A stretch of DNA of 18,805 nucleotides from UKL13-2 sp964417885 (GCA_964417885.1 CAYQKN010000075.1:1-18805); one strand, 5' to 3'. Positions 1 to 8,144 are shown, numbered from the stretch's first letter. Translations and numbers: made by a program. The notes: generated from the letters alone by a model not told the origin.

Positions 1-99
1 CGCAAAAATAACAACCCTTAGTACCCCGCGCCAGCGGCCCCGCGTTTGCGCCCCCCGTCAATTTCCGCGAAACTGGTCTTTTCCACGCGGAACCCGGCG

Positions 100-972
100 A
101 TGTCCCAGAAAATTGCTTTCATCGGCCTCGGCAACATGGGCGGCAACATGGTGCGCCACCTGATGCGCGCCGGTCATTCCCTGTCGGTGTTCGCGCGGCG
201 CGCGGAGGCGATGCAGCCGTTCGTCAGCCAGGGCGCGCGTGCCGCCGCCTCACCGACCGACGCGGCGCGCGATGCCGATTTCATTTTCACCAACGTCACC
301 GCGACCGCCGATGTCGGCCAGGTGCTGCTCGGCGAGCAGGGCGTGATTCATGGCGCCAAAGCCGGCGCCGTGGTGTGCGATTTCTCGACCATCGACGTGC
401 GCGAGACGCGCCGCTTCGCGCGCGAGCTCGACAACAAGGGCATCGAGTTTCTCGATTGTCCCGTCTCCGGCGGCACCCGGGCGGCGGAAGCGGCGTCGCT
501 GACCATCCTGGTCGGCGGTCGCGCGGACGTGCTGGCGCGGGCCAGGCCGTTGCTGGAAAAACTGGGCACCAACATTTTTCACATGGGCGACGTCGGCTGC
601 GGCCAGGTGACCAAGGCCTGCAACCAGACCGTGCAGGTGATCAACATCCAGGGCATCGCCGAGGCGATGCTGTTTGCCAACGCCAACGGCGTCGACGGCC
701 ACAAGGTGGTGGAAGCGCTGATGTCCGGCTTCGCCGGCTCGAAGATGCTCGGCCTGATGGGGCCGAAGATGGCCAACCGCGATTTCGATGCCGGCATCGA
801 GGCGCGGCTGCACCACAAGGATTTCGGGCTGGTGATGAACATGGCGGACCAGCAGCACCTGCCGATGCCCGCCCTGCACCTGGTGCACGCGCAGCTGGAG
901 AAGCTGATGCAGCACGGCTGGGGCAACATGGACACCTGCAACCTGCTGCGGGTGCTGGAGGAGGAAAAATGA
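100..972 (+). CDS. NAD(P)-dependent beta-hydroxyacid dehydrogenase (3-hydroxyisobutyrate dehydrogenase family)
   Basis: The 290-residue product belongs to the 3-hydroxyisobutyrate dehydrogenase/tartronate semialdehyde reductase family, which oxidises or reduces small beta-hydroxy acids in the cytoplasm with NAD(P). The N-terminal Rossmann motif is GLGNMGGNM (residues 9-17). The substrate-binding segment DCPVSGGTRAAE lies at about 119-130. The catalytic lysine is K172 within GQVTKACN, with N175 following. Length is normal for the family. An in-frame ATG at 46 would add 18 residues that do not look like this fold, so I chose the ATG at 100, where the Rossmann strand begins at once. The stop overlaps the next start (ATGA), which indicates translational coupling with the SAF-domain dehydrogenase. 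The substrate cannot be read from sequence; glyoxylate/succinic semialdehyde reductase or a sugar-acid dehydrogenase remain possible. Confidence 0.93.
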   Translation: MSQKIAFIGLGNMGGNMVRHLMRAGHSLSVFARRAEAMQPFVSQGARAAASPTDAARDADFIFTNVTATADVGQVLLGEQGVIHGAKAGAVVCDFSTIDVRETRRFARELDNKGIEFLDCPVSGGTRAAEAASLTILVGGRADVLARARPLLEKLGTNIFHMGDVGCGQVTKACNQTVQVINIQGIAEAMLFANANGVDGHKVVEALMSGFAGSKMLGLMGPKMANRDFDAGIEARLHHKDFGLVMNMADQQHLPMPALHLVHAQLEKLMQHGWGNMDTCNLLRVLEEEK

Positions 973-2306
973 ATCTGACTCGCCTGCTGCAACAGCGCGT
1001 CGCCGGCGGCCATCCGTTGCGCATCGGCCTGATCGGCGCCGGCAAGTTCGGCTCGATGTACCTGTCGCAGATCCCGCGCACGCCCGGCATCCACCTGCTC
1101 GGCATCGCCGATCTCAATCCCGCGCGCGCGCAGGAATCGCTGCGCCGGGTCGGCTGGAAGGACGAGCAGTTCGCCGCCAAATCGTTCGGCGAGGCCTTCA
1201 AGGGCGGCGCCACCCACATCACCGACGACACCATGGCGCTGATCCGAAATCGCCATATCGAGGTCATCATCGACGCCACCGGCAGCCCGTCCGCCGGCAT
1301 CTCGCATGTGCTGGCCTGCTGCGAATACAAGAAGCACATCGTGATGGTCAATGTCGAGGCCGACGCGCTGGCCGGGCCGCTGCTGGCGCGCCATGCGGCG
1401 GAGGCCGGCATCGTCTATTCGCTGGCCTACGGCGACCAGCCGGCGCTGATCTGCGAGATGGTCGACTGGGCGCGCGCCGCCGGCTTCGAGGTGGTGGCCG
1501 CCGGCAAGGGCACCAAGTACCTGCCGGCCTATCACGCCTCTACGCCGGACACGGTGTGGGGCCACTACGGCTTCTCCGAGGAGACGGTCAAGGGTGGCGA
1601 CTTCAACGCGCAGATGTTCAACTCCTTCCTCGACGGCACCAAGAGCGCGATCGAGATGGCGGCGGTGGCCAACGCCACCGGCCTGACGCCCGCGCCACAG
1701 GGGCTCGAGTTCCCGCCCTGCGGCGTCGATGACCTGGCGCGGGTGCTGCGGCCGAAAGCCGACGGCGGCCACCTGCATCATCGCGGCCAGGTGGAAGTGA
1801 TTTCCTCGGTCGAGCGCGACGGCCGGCCGGTGTTCCGCGACCTGCGCTGGGGCGTGTACGTGACCTTCGCCGCCGACAGCGATTACGTCCGGCGCTGCTT
1901 CAGCGAGTACGGCCTCATCACCGACGACAGCGGCAATTACTCGTCGATGTACAAGCCGTTTCACCTGATCGGCCTCGAGCTTGGCATCAGTGTGGCCAGC
2001 GCCGCGCTGCGTGGTGAGCCCACCGGCGCCCCCACCGCCTGGCGCGGCGATTGCGTCGCCACCGCCAAGCGCAACCTGAAGGCCGGCGAGACGCTCGACG
2101 GCGAGGGCGGCCATACCGTGTATGGCAAACTGATGCCCGCCGTGGTGTCGAAGCGCCTCGGCGGCCTGCCGATCGGCCTCGCGCACAAGGTCAAGCTGCT
2201 GAAGAACATCTCGGCCGGCAAGCCGGTCACCTGGGAAGACGTGGCGTTCGATGCGAAGCATGAAGCCGTGCGCTTTCGGCGCGAGATGGAGAGGATGTTT
2301 GCGTAG
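969..2306 (+). CDS. SAF-domain homoserine-dehydrogenase-like NAD(P) oxidoreductase
   Basis: The 445-residue protein has an N-terminal NAD(P)-binding motif GLIGAGKFG (residues 20-28), a central catalytic region, and a C-terminal SAF domain at about 362-427 (from VATAKRNLKAGETL to the VTWEDV segment). This architecture fits the group annotated as predicted homoserine dehydrogenase with a C-terminal SAF domain (COG4091). The reaction is not settled for most members, and the label homoserine dehydrogenase should not be taken literally. The start at 969 was chosen because it overlaps the upstream stop by 4 nt and directly precedes the Rossmann fold. The same frame is open far upstream, but that part is a shadow of the upstream gene. 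Coupling to a beta-hydroxyacid dehydrogenase suggests two consecutive redox steps on a related substrate (inference). Confidence 0.9.
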   Translation: MNLTRLLQQRVAGGHPLRIGLIGAGKFGSMYLSQIPRTPGIHLLGIADLNPARAQESLRRVGWKDEQFAAKSFGEAFKGGATHITDDTMALIRNRHIEVIIDATGSPSAGISHVLACCEYKKHIVMVNVEADALAGPLLARHAAEAGIVYSLAYGDQPALICEMVDWARAAGFEVVAAGKGTKYLPAYHASTPDTVWGHYGFSEETVKGGDFNAQMFNSFLDGTKSAIEMAAVANATGLTPAPQGLEFPPCGVDDLARVLRPKADGGHLHHRGQVEVISSVERDGRPVFRDLRWGVYVTFAADSDYVRRCFSEYGLITDDSGNYSSMYKPFHLIGLELGISVASAALRGEPTGAPTAWRGDCVATAKRNLKAGETLDGEGGHTVYGKLMPAVVSKRLGGLPIGLAHKVKLLKNISAGKPVTWEDVAFDAKHEAVRFRREMERMFA

Positions 2307-2337
2307 TTAACTACATGTGCTAGACCAGTCACGATTG

Positions 2338-2452
2338 CCCTCTCCCCGACCCTCTCCCGTATAACGGGAGAGGGAGCCAGCCTGTGAAGATTGGTCATGC
2401 GGCAAGTCCCTCGCCCGTTTACGGGAGAGGGTGGCCGGAGGCCGGGAGAGGG
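2338..2452. repeat. REP/BIME-like paired hairpin repeat, copy 1
   Basis: Two hairpins sit between the SAF-domain gene and metC. The first has arms CCCTCTCCCGT (2350-2360) and ACGGGAGAGGG (2364-2374). The second has CCCTCGCCCGT (2408-2418) and ACGGGAGAGGG (2421-2431), with one mismatch. Extra arms CCCTCTCCC (2338-2346) and GGGAGAGGG (2444-2452) flank the pair. The linker GGAGCCAGCC follows the first hairpin. The same arms and the stretch TGGCCG..GGCCGGGAGAGGG recur at 12709-12768, so this is a dispersed family. It may also attenuate read-through between the two genes. Confidence 0.85.
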
Positions 2453-2485
2453 TGGTTTTCCCGTTTCAGAATCACCAACCACAAC

Positions 2486-3649
2486 ATGAAAAAAGACACC
2501 AAACTCTCGCACCTCGGCCGCAGCACCGGCAGCGCGCCCCGCACCGTCAACCCGCCGCTGCAACGCGCCTCGACCGTGCTGTTCGATTCGATGGCCGAGC
2601 AGCACGCGATCCAGCAGCGCTGGGACCGCGACGAGCAGGTGCCGACCTACGGCATCATCAACATGCCGGGCGTGCTGGCGCTGGAGACCGCGGTGGCGGC
2701 GATCGAGGGCGGCTACCGTGCGCTGACTTTTCCGAGCGGCCTCGCCGCTGTTGCCGGTGCCCTGCTGTCGTGCGTCAAGGCCGGCGACCATGTGCTGATG
2801 CCGGACAGCTGCTATTTCCCCGGCCGGCGTTTTGCCGAGCGCTTCCTGCCGCGCTACGGTGTCACCACCACCTTCTACGATCCGCTGATCGGCGCCGGCA
2901 TCGCCGCGCTGATGCAGCCCAACACCAGCGTGGTCTACACCGAAAGCCCCGGCTCGCACACCTTTGAAGTGCAGGACATCCCGGCCATCGCCGCGGTGGC
3001 GCACGCGCACGGCGCGCGGGTGATCATCGACAACGCCTGGGCCACCGGTTACTTCTTCAACGCCTTCGAACACGGCGTCGACCTGGTGGTGCAACCGGCC
3101 ACCAAGTACTACGCCGGCCACTCCGATGTGCTGATCGGGCTGGTAATTGCGAACGAGGAAACCTGGCCGCAATTGAAGGATGCGACCTACGACCTGGGGC
3201 AGCGCGCCTCGCCCGACGACTGTTTCCTGACCTTGCGTGGCCTGCGTACGCTCGGGGTGCGGTTGCAGCGCCACCAGCAAAGCGCGCTGACGGTGGCGAA
3301 ATGGCTGCAGGCGCGGCCGGAAGTGAAACGGGTGCTGTACCCGGCGCTGGAAAGCGACCCCGGCCACGCGCTGTGGAAGCGCGATTTCACCGGTGCGGCC
3401 GGGCTGTTCTCGGTCGAGCTGCATGATGTTTCGGCGGCCAAGCTGGCGGCGATGATGGATCACTATCAATACTTCGGCCTCGGTTATTCCTGGGGCGGAT
3501 TCGAGAGCCTGGCCGTCACCGCGCATTTCACCCGCAGCGTGCAGCCGCTGGCCGGCGGACCGCTGGTGCGCTACAGCATCGGGCTGGAAGATCCGGACGA
3601 CCTGATCCGCGATCTCGACGCCGGTTTCGAGCGGCTGCGGCGCGCCTGA
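2486..3649 (+). CDS. metC: cystathionine beta-lyase / Cys-Met metabolism PLP enzyme
   Basis: The 387-residue product is a fold-type I PLP enzyme of the Cys/Met metabolism family. Members cleave cystathionine or other cysteine thioethers to a thiol, pyruvate and ammonia. The PLP lysine is K207 in QPATKYYAGHSD, the GHSD being typical of MetC. D182 in IDNAWATG should contact the pyridine nitrogen. The phosphate-site segment FPSGLAAVAGAL lies at about 82-93. The usual Tyr-x-Arg phosphate-binding motif reads Tyr55-Gly-Ile, so the arginine is missing. I chose the ATG at 2486 because residues encoded from an upstream ATG at 2384 come from the repeat region. Cystathionine beta-lyase is the best label. 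Another thioether lyase or gamma-lyase is possible, particularly beside peptidase and dehydrogenase genes rather than methionine genes. Confidence 0.88.
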   Translation: MKKDTKLSHLGRSTGSAPRTVNPPLQRASTVLFDSMAEQHAIQQRWDRDEQVPTYGIINMPGVLALETAVAAIEGGYRALTFPSGLAAVAGALLSCVKAGDHVLMPDSCYFPGRRFAERFLPRYGVTTTFYDPLIGAGIAALMQPNTSVVYTESPGSHTFEVQDIPAIAAVAHAHGARVIIDNAWATGYFFNAFEHGVDLVVQPATKYYAGHSDVLIGLVIANEETWPQLKDATYDLGQRASPDDCFLTLRGLRTLGVRLQRHQQSALTVAKWLQARPEVKRVLYPALESDPGHALWKRDFTGAAGLFSVELHDVSAAKLAAMMDHYQYFGLGYSWGGFESLAVTAHFTRSVQPLAGGPLVRYSIGLEDPDDLIRDLDAGFERLRRA

Positions 3650-3683
3650 ACCGGCGCACTCGTTTTCAAAAACAACGGAAAAG

Positions 3684-5069
3684 ATGCCCATGACCCGCCA
3701 CGCCGCGATTGCCCACGCCGAGCAGTACTTCGACAGCCGCGCGTTCCACGCCGACCTCGCGCGCCGGGTCGCGATTGCCACCGAGAGCCAGAATCCGGAT
3801 CGCGGCGCCGAACTGACCGCCTACCTGGCCGATGAACTCACGCCGGCGCTGACGGCGATGGGCTTCGCCTGCACGGTATACCCGAGCCCGGTGGGCAAGA
3901 GCCCGTTCCTGATCGCCTCGCGGATCGAGGACGCCGCGCTGCCGACGGTACTGTCGTACGGCCACGGTGACGTGATCCGCGGCCTCGAGCCGCAGTGGCG
4001 TGCCGGGCTCAATCCGTGGCGGCTGCATGAGGAGGGTGACCGCTTGTATGGCCGCGGCACCGCCGACAACAAGGGACAGCACACCATCAACCTGGGCGCG
4101 CTGCAGAGCGTGCTGGCGGTACGCGGCAAGCTGGGCTTCAACGTCAAGCTGCTGATCGAGACCGGCGAGGAAATCGGCTCGCCGGGGCTGAACGATTTCT
4201 GCGCCGCGCACCGGGGCGAGCTGAAAGCCGATGTGTTCATTGCCTCGGACGGTCCGCGTCTGAAGCCGGAGCGGCCGACCATTTTCCTCGGCTCGCGCGG
4301 GGTGATGAATGTCGATCTGACCGTTGACCTGCGGCCCGGTGCGCATCACTCCGGCAACTGGGGCGGGCTGATCGCCGATCCCGGCGTCATCTTGAGCCAT
4401 GCCATCGCCGCCATCACCGACGCGCGCGGCGCCATCCGGGTGCCGGAATGGCGTCCGGCCGGCATCCCGCCGGCGGTGCGCGAGGCGCTGAAGGACTGCG
4501 AACCGGGTGGCGGCGAGGGTGCGCCCGACATCGATGCCGACTGGGGCGAGCCGGGCCTCACGCCGGCCGAGCGCGTGTTCGGCTGGTCCAGCTTTTCGGT
4601 GCTGGCGATGAAGGTCGGCAACCCCGAGTTCCCGGTCAACGCCATTGCCGGCAAGGCCTGGGCGCGCTGCCACCTGCGGTTCGTGGTCGGCGTCGATCCG
4701 CACGATGTGGTGCCGGCGCTGCAGCGTTTCATGCTGCGCGAAGGGTTTCCGCAGGTGGCGGTGACGCCGGCGCGCGAGGAGGCGATGCACGCCACCCGTC
4801 TCGACCCCGACAGCCGTTGGGTGAAATGGGCGGTCGACAGCATCGCGCGTACCACCGGCGGCAAGCCCGCGATCCTGCCCAACCTGGGCGGCTCGCTGCC
4901 CAACGAAGTGTTCGCCGACACGCTGGGCCTGCCGACGATCTGGATTCCGCATTCCTACGCCGCCTGCTCGCAGCACGCGCCGAATGAACACATGCTGACA
5001 CACATCGCGCGCGAGGGATTGGCGATAATGGCCGGGCTGTTCTGGGATCTGGGCGAGCAGCGGGCGTAA
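3684..5069 (+). CDS. M20 family metallopeptidase (ArgE/DapE/CPG2-like)
   Basis: The 461-residue protein is a co-catalytic di-zinc M20 amidohydrolase, which cleaves dipeptides or N-acylated amino acids. Visible ligands and catalytic residues are H94 and D96 in SYGHGDV, D128 in GRGTADNKGQ, the acidic pair E162-E163 in ETGEEIGSPG, D189 in ASDGPR, and a C-terminal histidine in SQHAPNEH (H431). GAHHSGNWGG marks the start of the dimerisation lid. The length suits the dipeptidase/carnosinase-like branch better than the shorter ArgE or DapE enzymes. No signal peptide is seen, so it is cytoplasmic. A purine-rich GGAAAAG lies just upstream of the ATG at 3684; an ATG two codons later is equally usable. 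It follows metC by 34 nt and is probably co-transcribed with it. Confidence 0.92.
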   Translation: MPMTRHAAIAHAEQYFDSRAFHADLARRVAIATESQNPDRGAELTAYLADELTPALTAMGFACTVYPSPVGKSPFLIASRIEDAALPTVLSYGHGDVIRGLEPQWRAGLNPWRLHEEGDRLYGRGTADNKGQHTINLGALQSVLAVRGKLGFNVKLLIETGEEIGSPGLNDFCAAHRGELKADVFIASDGPRLKPERPTIFLGSRGVMNVDLTVDLRPGAHHSGNWGGLIADPGVILSHAIAAITDARGAIRVPEWRPAGIPPAVREALKDCEPGGGEGAPDIDADWGEPGLTPAERVFGWSSFSVLAMKVGNPEFPVNAIAGKAWARCHLRFVVGVDPHDVVPALQRFMLREGFPQVAVTPAREEAMHATRLDPDSRWVKWAVDSIARTTGGKPAILPNLGGSLPNEVFADTLGLPTIWIPHSYAACSQHAPNEHMLTHIAREGLAIMAGLFWDLGEQRA

Positions 5070-5074
5070 ACGAA

Positions 5075-5097
5075 CGGGCGGCGCGCCCGCAGTTTTT
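5075..5097 (+). terminator. hairpin terminator after the M20 peptidase gene
   Basis: A GC stem CGGGCG (5075-5080), loop GCG, and CGCCCG (5084-5089) is followed three bases later by five Ts (5093-5097). It starts 6 nt after the peptidase stop codon. It fits a short Rho-independent terminator closing the upstream transcription unit. Confidence 0.6.
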
Positions 5098-5160
5098 GCA
5101 TTCACGGCAGGCAGGCCTTTGCGCGCAGCCGGCCGTCAAACCATTCAGGGAAAATACAAC

Positions 5161-7128
5161 ATGATGCGTTCCATCTTAGCCGCGCTGTTGCTTGCAGCCG
5201 TCGCCATCAGCGCCCCGGCGCAGCAGCCGGCCGCCTCCTCCGCCGCCGAGTACAGCCTCAAGGAAAACTACACCAAGTACGAATACCGCATCCCGATGCG
5301 CGACGGCACCAAGCTGTTCACTGCCGTCTATGCGCCGAAGGATCAGTCGAAAACCTATCCGTTCCTGATGGAGCGCACGCCCTACAGCGCGGCGCCGTAT
5401 GGCGTCGATTTCCTGCCGCGCAGTATCGGGCCGTCGACCGATTTCCCCAAGGCCGGCTATATCTTTGTGTTGCAGGATGTGCGCGGGCGCTACATGTCGG
5501 AAGGCAAGTTCATCGAGATGACCCCGCACAAGCCGAACAAGAAAGCCGGCGAGTTCGATGAAAGCACCGACATGTTCGACACCGTCGAGTGGCTGCTGAA
5601 AAACGTGCCGAACCACAACGGCAAGGTCGGCATCTGGGGCATTTCGTATCCGGGATTCTTCGTCTCCGCCAGCATCATCGACAGCCATCCGGCGATCAAG
5701 GCGGCCTCGCCGCAGGCGCCGGTCACCGATCTCTACATGAACGACGACAGCTATCACAATGGCGCCTTCATGCTGGCCGCCAACTACGGCTTCTACTCGA
5801 CATTCAAGCAGCAGGACAATCCGGCCAAGCCGCCCAAGCGCTGGGAGGAATTCGACTACGGCACCTCCGACGGCTATGAATATTTCCTCAAGCTGGGCAC
5901 GCTGCCGAACATCATCGGCACGCTGTCGAAAGACAAGGGCTCGCTGTTCCTCGACCAGGCCGGACGCGACACCTATGAGGAATACTGGAAATCGCGCAAC
6001 ATCGGCGCGCACCTGAAGAACGTGAAAGCGGCGGTGCTGACGGTCGGCGGCTGGTTCGATGCCGAGGACCCGCAGGGCCCGCTGGCCGTGTACCAGAGCA
6101 TCAAGAAGAACAACCCGGGCACCTTCAATTCGCTGGTGATGGGGCCGTGGACCCACGGCGGCTGGGCCGGCAGCGATGGCGCGGCGATCGGCCGCGTCAA
6201 CTTCGGGCCCAAGACCGGCGACTACTTCCGCAAAAACATCCTGCTGCCGTTTTTTGAGAAATTCCTCAAGGACGGCAAGGAGGGCAAGGACAGCAAGGAC
6301 GGCAAGGGCGACGGCAAACCCGAGACCAAGCTGGCCGAAGCCTACGCCTTCGAGACCGGCACCAACATTTGGCGGCAATATTCCAGCTGGCCGCCGGCGG
6401 AAGCGAGCCGGCGCACGCTGTATTTCCACGACAAGGGCAAGCTGTCGTGGGCCGCGCCGTCCGGTGCCGGCGGCTTCGATGAATACATCAGCGACCCGGC
6501 CAAGCCGGTGCCGTTCATCAACGCCATCTCGACCGGCGTGCCGCAGGAATACATGGTCGGCGACCAGCGCTTTGCCGCCACCCGCACCGATGTGCTGGTG
6601 TACCAGACCGAGTTGCTGGAGGAAGACGTGACCATCGCCGGCCCGCTGTCGCCGCGCCTGTTTGTCTCCACCAGCGGCACCGATTCCGATTTCGTGGTCA
6701 AGCTGATCGACGTCTATCCGCCCGAGTACCCGGAAGCGCCGGCACCCGCGCCGGCCGCCGCCGGCGCGCCGCGCGATCCGCAGCCGGCGCGCTTCGTCAT
6801 GGCCGGCTACCAGCAGCTGGTGCGCGGCGAGCCGATGCGCGGCAAGTTCCGCAACAGTTTTGAAAAGCCGGTACCGTTCGTCCCCGGCAAAGTCGAGGCG
6901 CTCAGTTTCCACATGCCCGATGTGCATCACACCTTCCGCCGCGGCCACCGCATCATGGTGCAGGTGCAGAGCTCGTGGTTCCCGTTGGTCGATCTCAATC
7001 CGCAGACCTTTGTGCGGATTCCGCAGGCGAAGCCGGAGGATTTCAAAAAGGCGACGCAACGGGTGTATCGCGCCGGACAGCAGGCGTCCGGGATCGAATT
7101 GCTGGTGATGGGCGCGAGCGGGCGCTGA
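5161..7128 (+). CDS. exported CocE/NonD family serine hydrolase
   Basis: The 655-residue protein has an alpha/beta-hydrolase domain and a C-terminal jelly-roll domain, as in cocaine esterase, X-Pro dipeptidyl-peptidases and glutaryl-7-ACA acylases. A signal peptide spans about residues 1-20 (MMRSILAALL..SAPA). The nucleophile is S162 in GIWGISYPG. D300 in GGWFDAED and H332 in GPWTHGGW complete the likely triad. The C-terminal domain carries the family motif around FHMPDVHHTFRRGHRIMVQV. The ATG at 5161 follows an AGGGA ribosome site by about 10 nt and starts the signal peptide. An odd 16-residue insert, DGKEGKDSKDGKGDGK, occupies 371-386 and is encoded by near-tandem GGCAAGGA-type units. The substrate is unknown; peptide or ester hydrolysis outside the cytoplasm is the family expectation. 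Confidence 0.92.
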   Translation: MMRSILAALLLAAVAISAPAQQPAASSAAEYSLKENYTKYEYRIPMRDGTKLFTAVYAPKDQSKTYPFLMERTPYSAAPYGVDFLPRSIGPSTDFPKAGYIFVLQDVRGRYMSEGKFIEMTPHKPNKKAGEFDESTDMFDTVEWLLKNVPNHNGKVGIWGISYPGFFVSASIIDSHPAIKAASPQAPVTDLYMNDDSYHNGAFMLAANYGFYSTFKQQDNPAKPPKRWEEFDYGTSDGYEYFLKLGTLPNIIGTLSKDKGSLFLDQAGRDTYEEYWKSRNIGAHLKNVKAAVLTVGGWFDAEDPQGPLAVYQSIKKNNPGTFNSLVMGPWTHGGWAGSDGAAIGRVNFGPKTGDYFRKNILLPFFEKFLKDGKEGKDSKDGKGDGKPETKLAEAYAFETGTNIWRQYSSWPPAEASRRTLYFHDKGKLSWAAPSGAGGFDEYISDPAKPVPFINAISTGVPQEYMVGDQRFAATRTDVLVYQTELLEEDVTIAGPLSPRLFVSTSGTDSDFVVKLIDVYPPEYPEAPAPAPAAAGAPRDPQPARFVMAGYQQLVRGEPMRGKFRNSFEKPVPFVPGKVEALSFHMPDVHHTFRRGHRIMVQVQSSWFPLVDLNPQTFVRIPQAKPEDFKKATQRVYRAGQQASGIELLVMGASGR

Positions 7129-7224
7129 CCGCGATGGTGCGTCGTTTGACCTTGCAGCCCTCGCCGGCGTGACGGTGCAAAATTTGCCTGCCACCACGGC
7201 ATCGAAACTGCCGGGTCCACCGCC

Positions 7225-7749
7225 ATGAACCTCATCATCCGCCCGTCGCGCGACGACGATGTCGCCACCCTGGCAAGCTTCTACATCGACAGCGTCAGAA
7301 CCGGCACCGCGTCGTGGGAATACGATCCACCCGACGTGGCCGAATTCACCCGCCGCCGTGCCGAGGTGCTGGCCAGGGGTTATCCGTACTTCACCGCCGA
7401 ACTGGATGGCGCCCCGGTCGGCTACGCCTATGCCAGCGCTTATCGCGCGCGCATCGGCTACCGCTTCGTGGTCGAGGATTCGATCTACGTCGACCCGGCC
7501 GTCAAGGGCCGCGGCATCGGCGGCAGACTGCTGATGACACTGATCGACGAATGCACCCGCATGGGCTACCGGCAGATGGTGGCGGTGATCGGCGACAGCG
7601 AAAACCTGGCCTCGATCCGGCTGCATGCGTCGTGCGGCTTCGAGCATGCGGCACTGTTCCGCGGCATTGGCTACAAGTTCGGCCGCTGGCTGGACAGCGT
7701 GCAGATGCAGCGTGCGCTCGGCGCGGGCAGCACCTCGCCACCGGGCTAA
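7225..7749 (+). CDS. GNAT N-acetyltransferase, phosphinothricin/methionine-sulfone acetyltransferase type
   Basis: The 174-residue GNAT enzyme transfers acetyl from acetyl-CoA to an amine. The acetyl-CoA pyrophosphate loop is VKGRGIGGRL (93-102), preceded by the beta-4 strand SIYVDP. The segment SENLASIRLHASCGF (125-139) and the end FGRWLDSVQMQRAL are typical of the Pat/Bar/YncA subgroup, whose members acetylate phosphinothricin, methionine sulfoximine or similar compounds. The N-terminal segment RTGTASWEY also matches that subgroup. It lies about 96 nt after the hydrolase gene and ends just before a strong terminator. Substrate assignment is by family only. Confidence 0.9.
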   Translation: MNLIIRPSRDDDVATLASFYIDSVRTGTASWEYDPPDVAEFTRRRAEVLARGYPYFTAELDGAPVGYAYASAYRARIGYRFVVEDSIYVDPAVKGRGIGGRLLMTLIDECTRMGYRQMVAVIGDSENLASIRLHASCGFEHAALFRGIGYKFGRWLDSVQMQRALGAGSTSPPG

Positions 7750-7786
7750 CATTGCGCGGCGAAAAAATCGCCGGTCAACGAGCAAA

Positions 7787-7813
7787 AAAAATCGGGCACG
7801 CAGCCCGATTTTT
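7787..7813. terminator. bidirectional Rho-independent terminator
   Basis: A perfect 11-bp stem AAAAATCGGGC / GCCCGATTTTT (7787-7797 and 7803-7813) encloses the loop ACGCA. On the plus strand the stem ends in TTTTT. On the minus strand the upstream A run becomes eight Ts, so it should stop transcription of both the acetyltransferase and the convergent small exported gene. Confidence 0.9.
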
Positions 7814-7852
7814 GAAACGCAGTGCTGAAGTAACTCAGCACACGGCGCTTAA

Positions 7853-8077
7853 TTACTTCTTCGGTGCTTCGGCTTTTTTGTCGGCCGGCTTTGCTTCCAT
7901 CAACTTCTTGCACTCGGCCTTCATTTTGTCGTCAGCCTTTGCATCCATCTTTTTGCAGGCTTCCATTTTCTTGGCTTTGTCGGCATCGCTCATGGCGCCG
8001 CCGTGAGCAGCAGCGAAGGCACCCATGGAAGCGGTTGCGAAAGTTGCAGCAACAAACATCGAAAGAACTTTTTTCAT
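7853..8077 (-). CDS. small exported Lys/Met-rich protein
   Basis: The 74-residue product begins with a clear signal peptide, MKKVLSMFVAATFATASMGAFA, with likely cleavage near residues 22-24. The mature part is about 50 residues of highly charged helix rich in Lys, Ala, Met and Asp, with two cysteines (C41, C56) in ACKKMD and AECKKLM contexts that could form one disulfide. The paired Cys/Lys pattern is loosely like PsiF-type periplasmic proteins, but I cannot confirm that family. The start at 8077 was chosen because it opens the signal peptide; an upstream in-frame ATG at 8152 adds unlike sequence. It has its own strong terminator and is divergent from the TPR gene. Confidence 0.8.
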   Translation of the reverse strand: MKKVLSMFVAATFATASMGAFAAAHGGAMSDADKAKKMEACKKMDAKADDKMKAECKKLMEAKPADKKAEAPKK

Positions 8078-8144
8078 GTATAGACTCGCAGGTTTGGTTG
8101 GTGAGGTACGTCCTAATGAACGTGAGGCGCAGTTTATTTCAAAT

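Noticed and set aside
375..968. The upstream extension of the SAF-domain dehydrogenase frame
   Set aside because: The frame is open but overlaps the first dehydrogenase and reads as Arg/Gly/Ala-rich low complexity. The real start is the ATGA overlap at 969.
579..2261. A 560-residue minus-strand open frame opposite the two dehydrogenase genes
   Set aside because: Its His/Arg/Gly/Ala-rich composition mirrors the sense codons. There is no signal peptide, motif or ribosome site.
2338..2452. A CRISPR array, because of repeated GGGAGAGGG arms
   Set aside because: The repeats are inverted, not directly repeated with uniform spacers, and no cas gene is present.
7177..7187. The palindrome GCAAAATTTGC upstream of the acetyltransferase gene as an operator
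   Set aside because: It is short and AT-centred and could arise by chance; no matching promoter elements at proper spacing were found.
5176..7785. An 869-residue open frame on the minus strand opposite the CocE-type hydrolase and acetyltransferase
   Set aside because: It lies antisense to two genes with intact catalytic motifs, is rich in Arg/His/Gly/Ala as antisense high-GC frames are, and has no domain I recognise.
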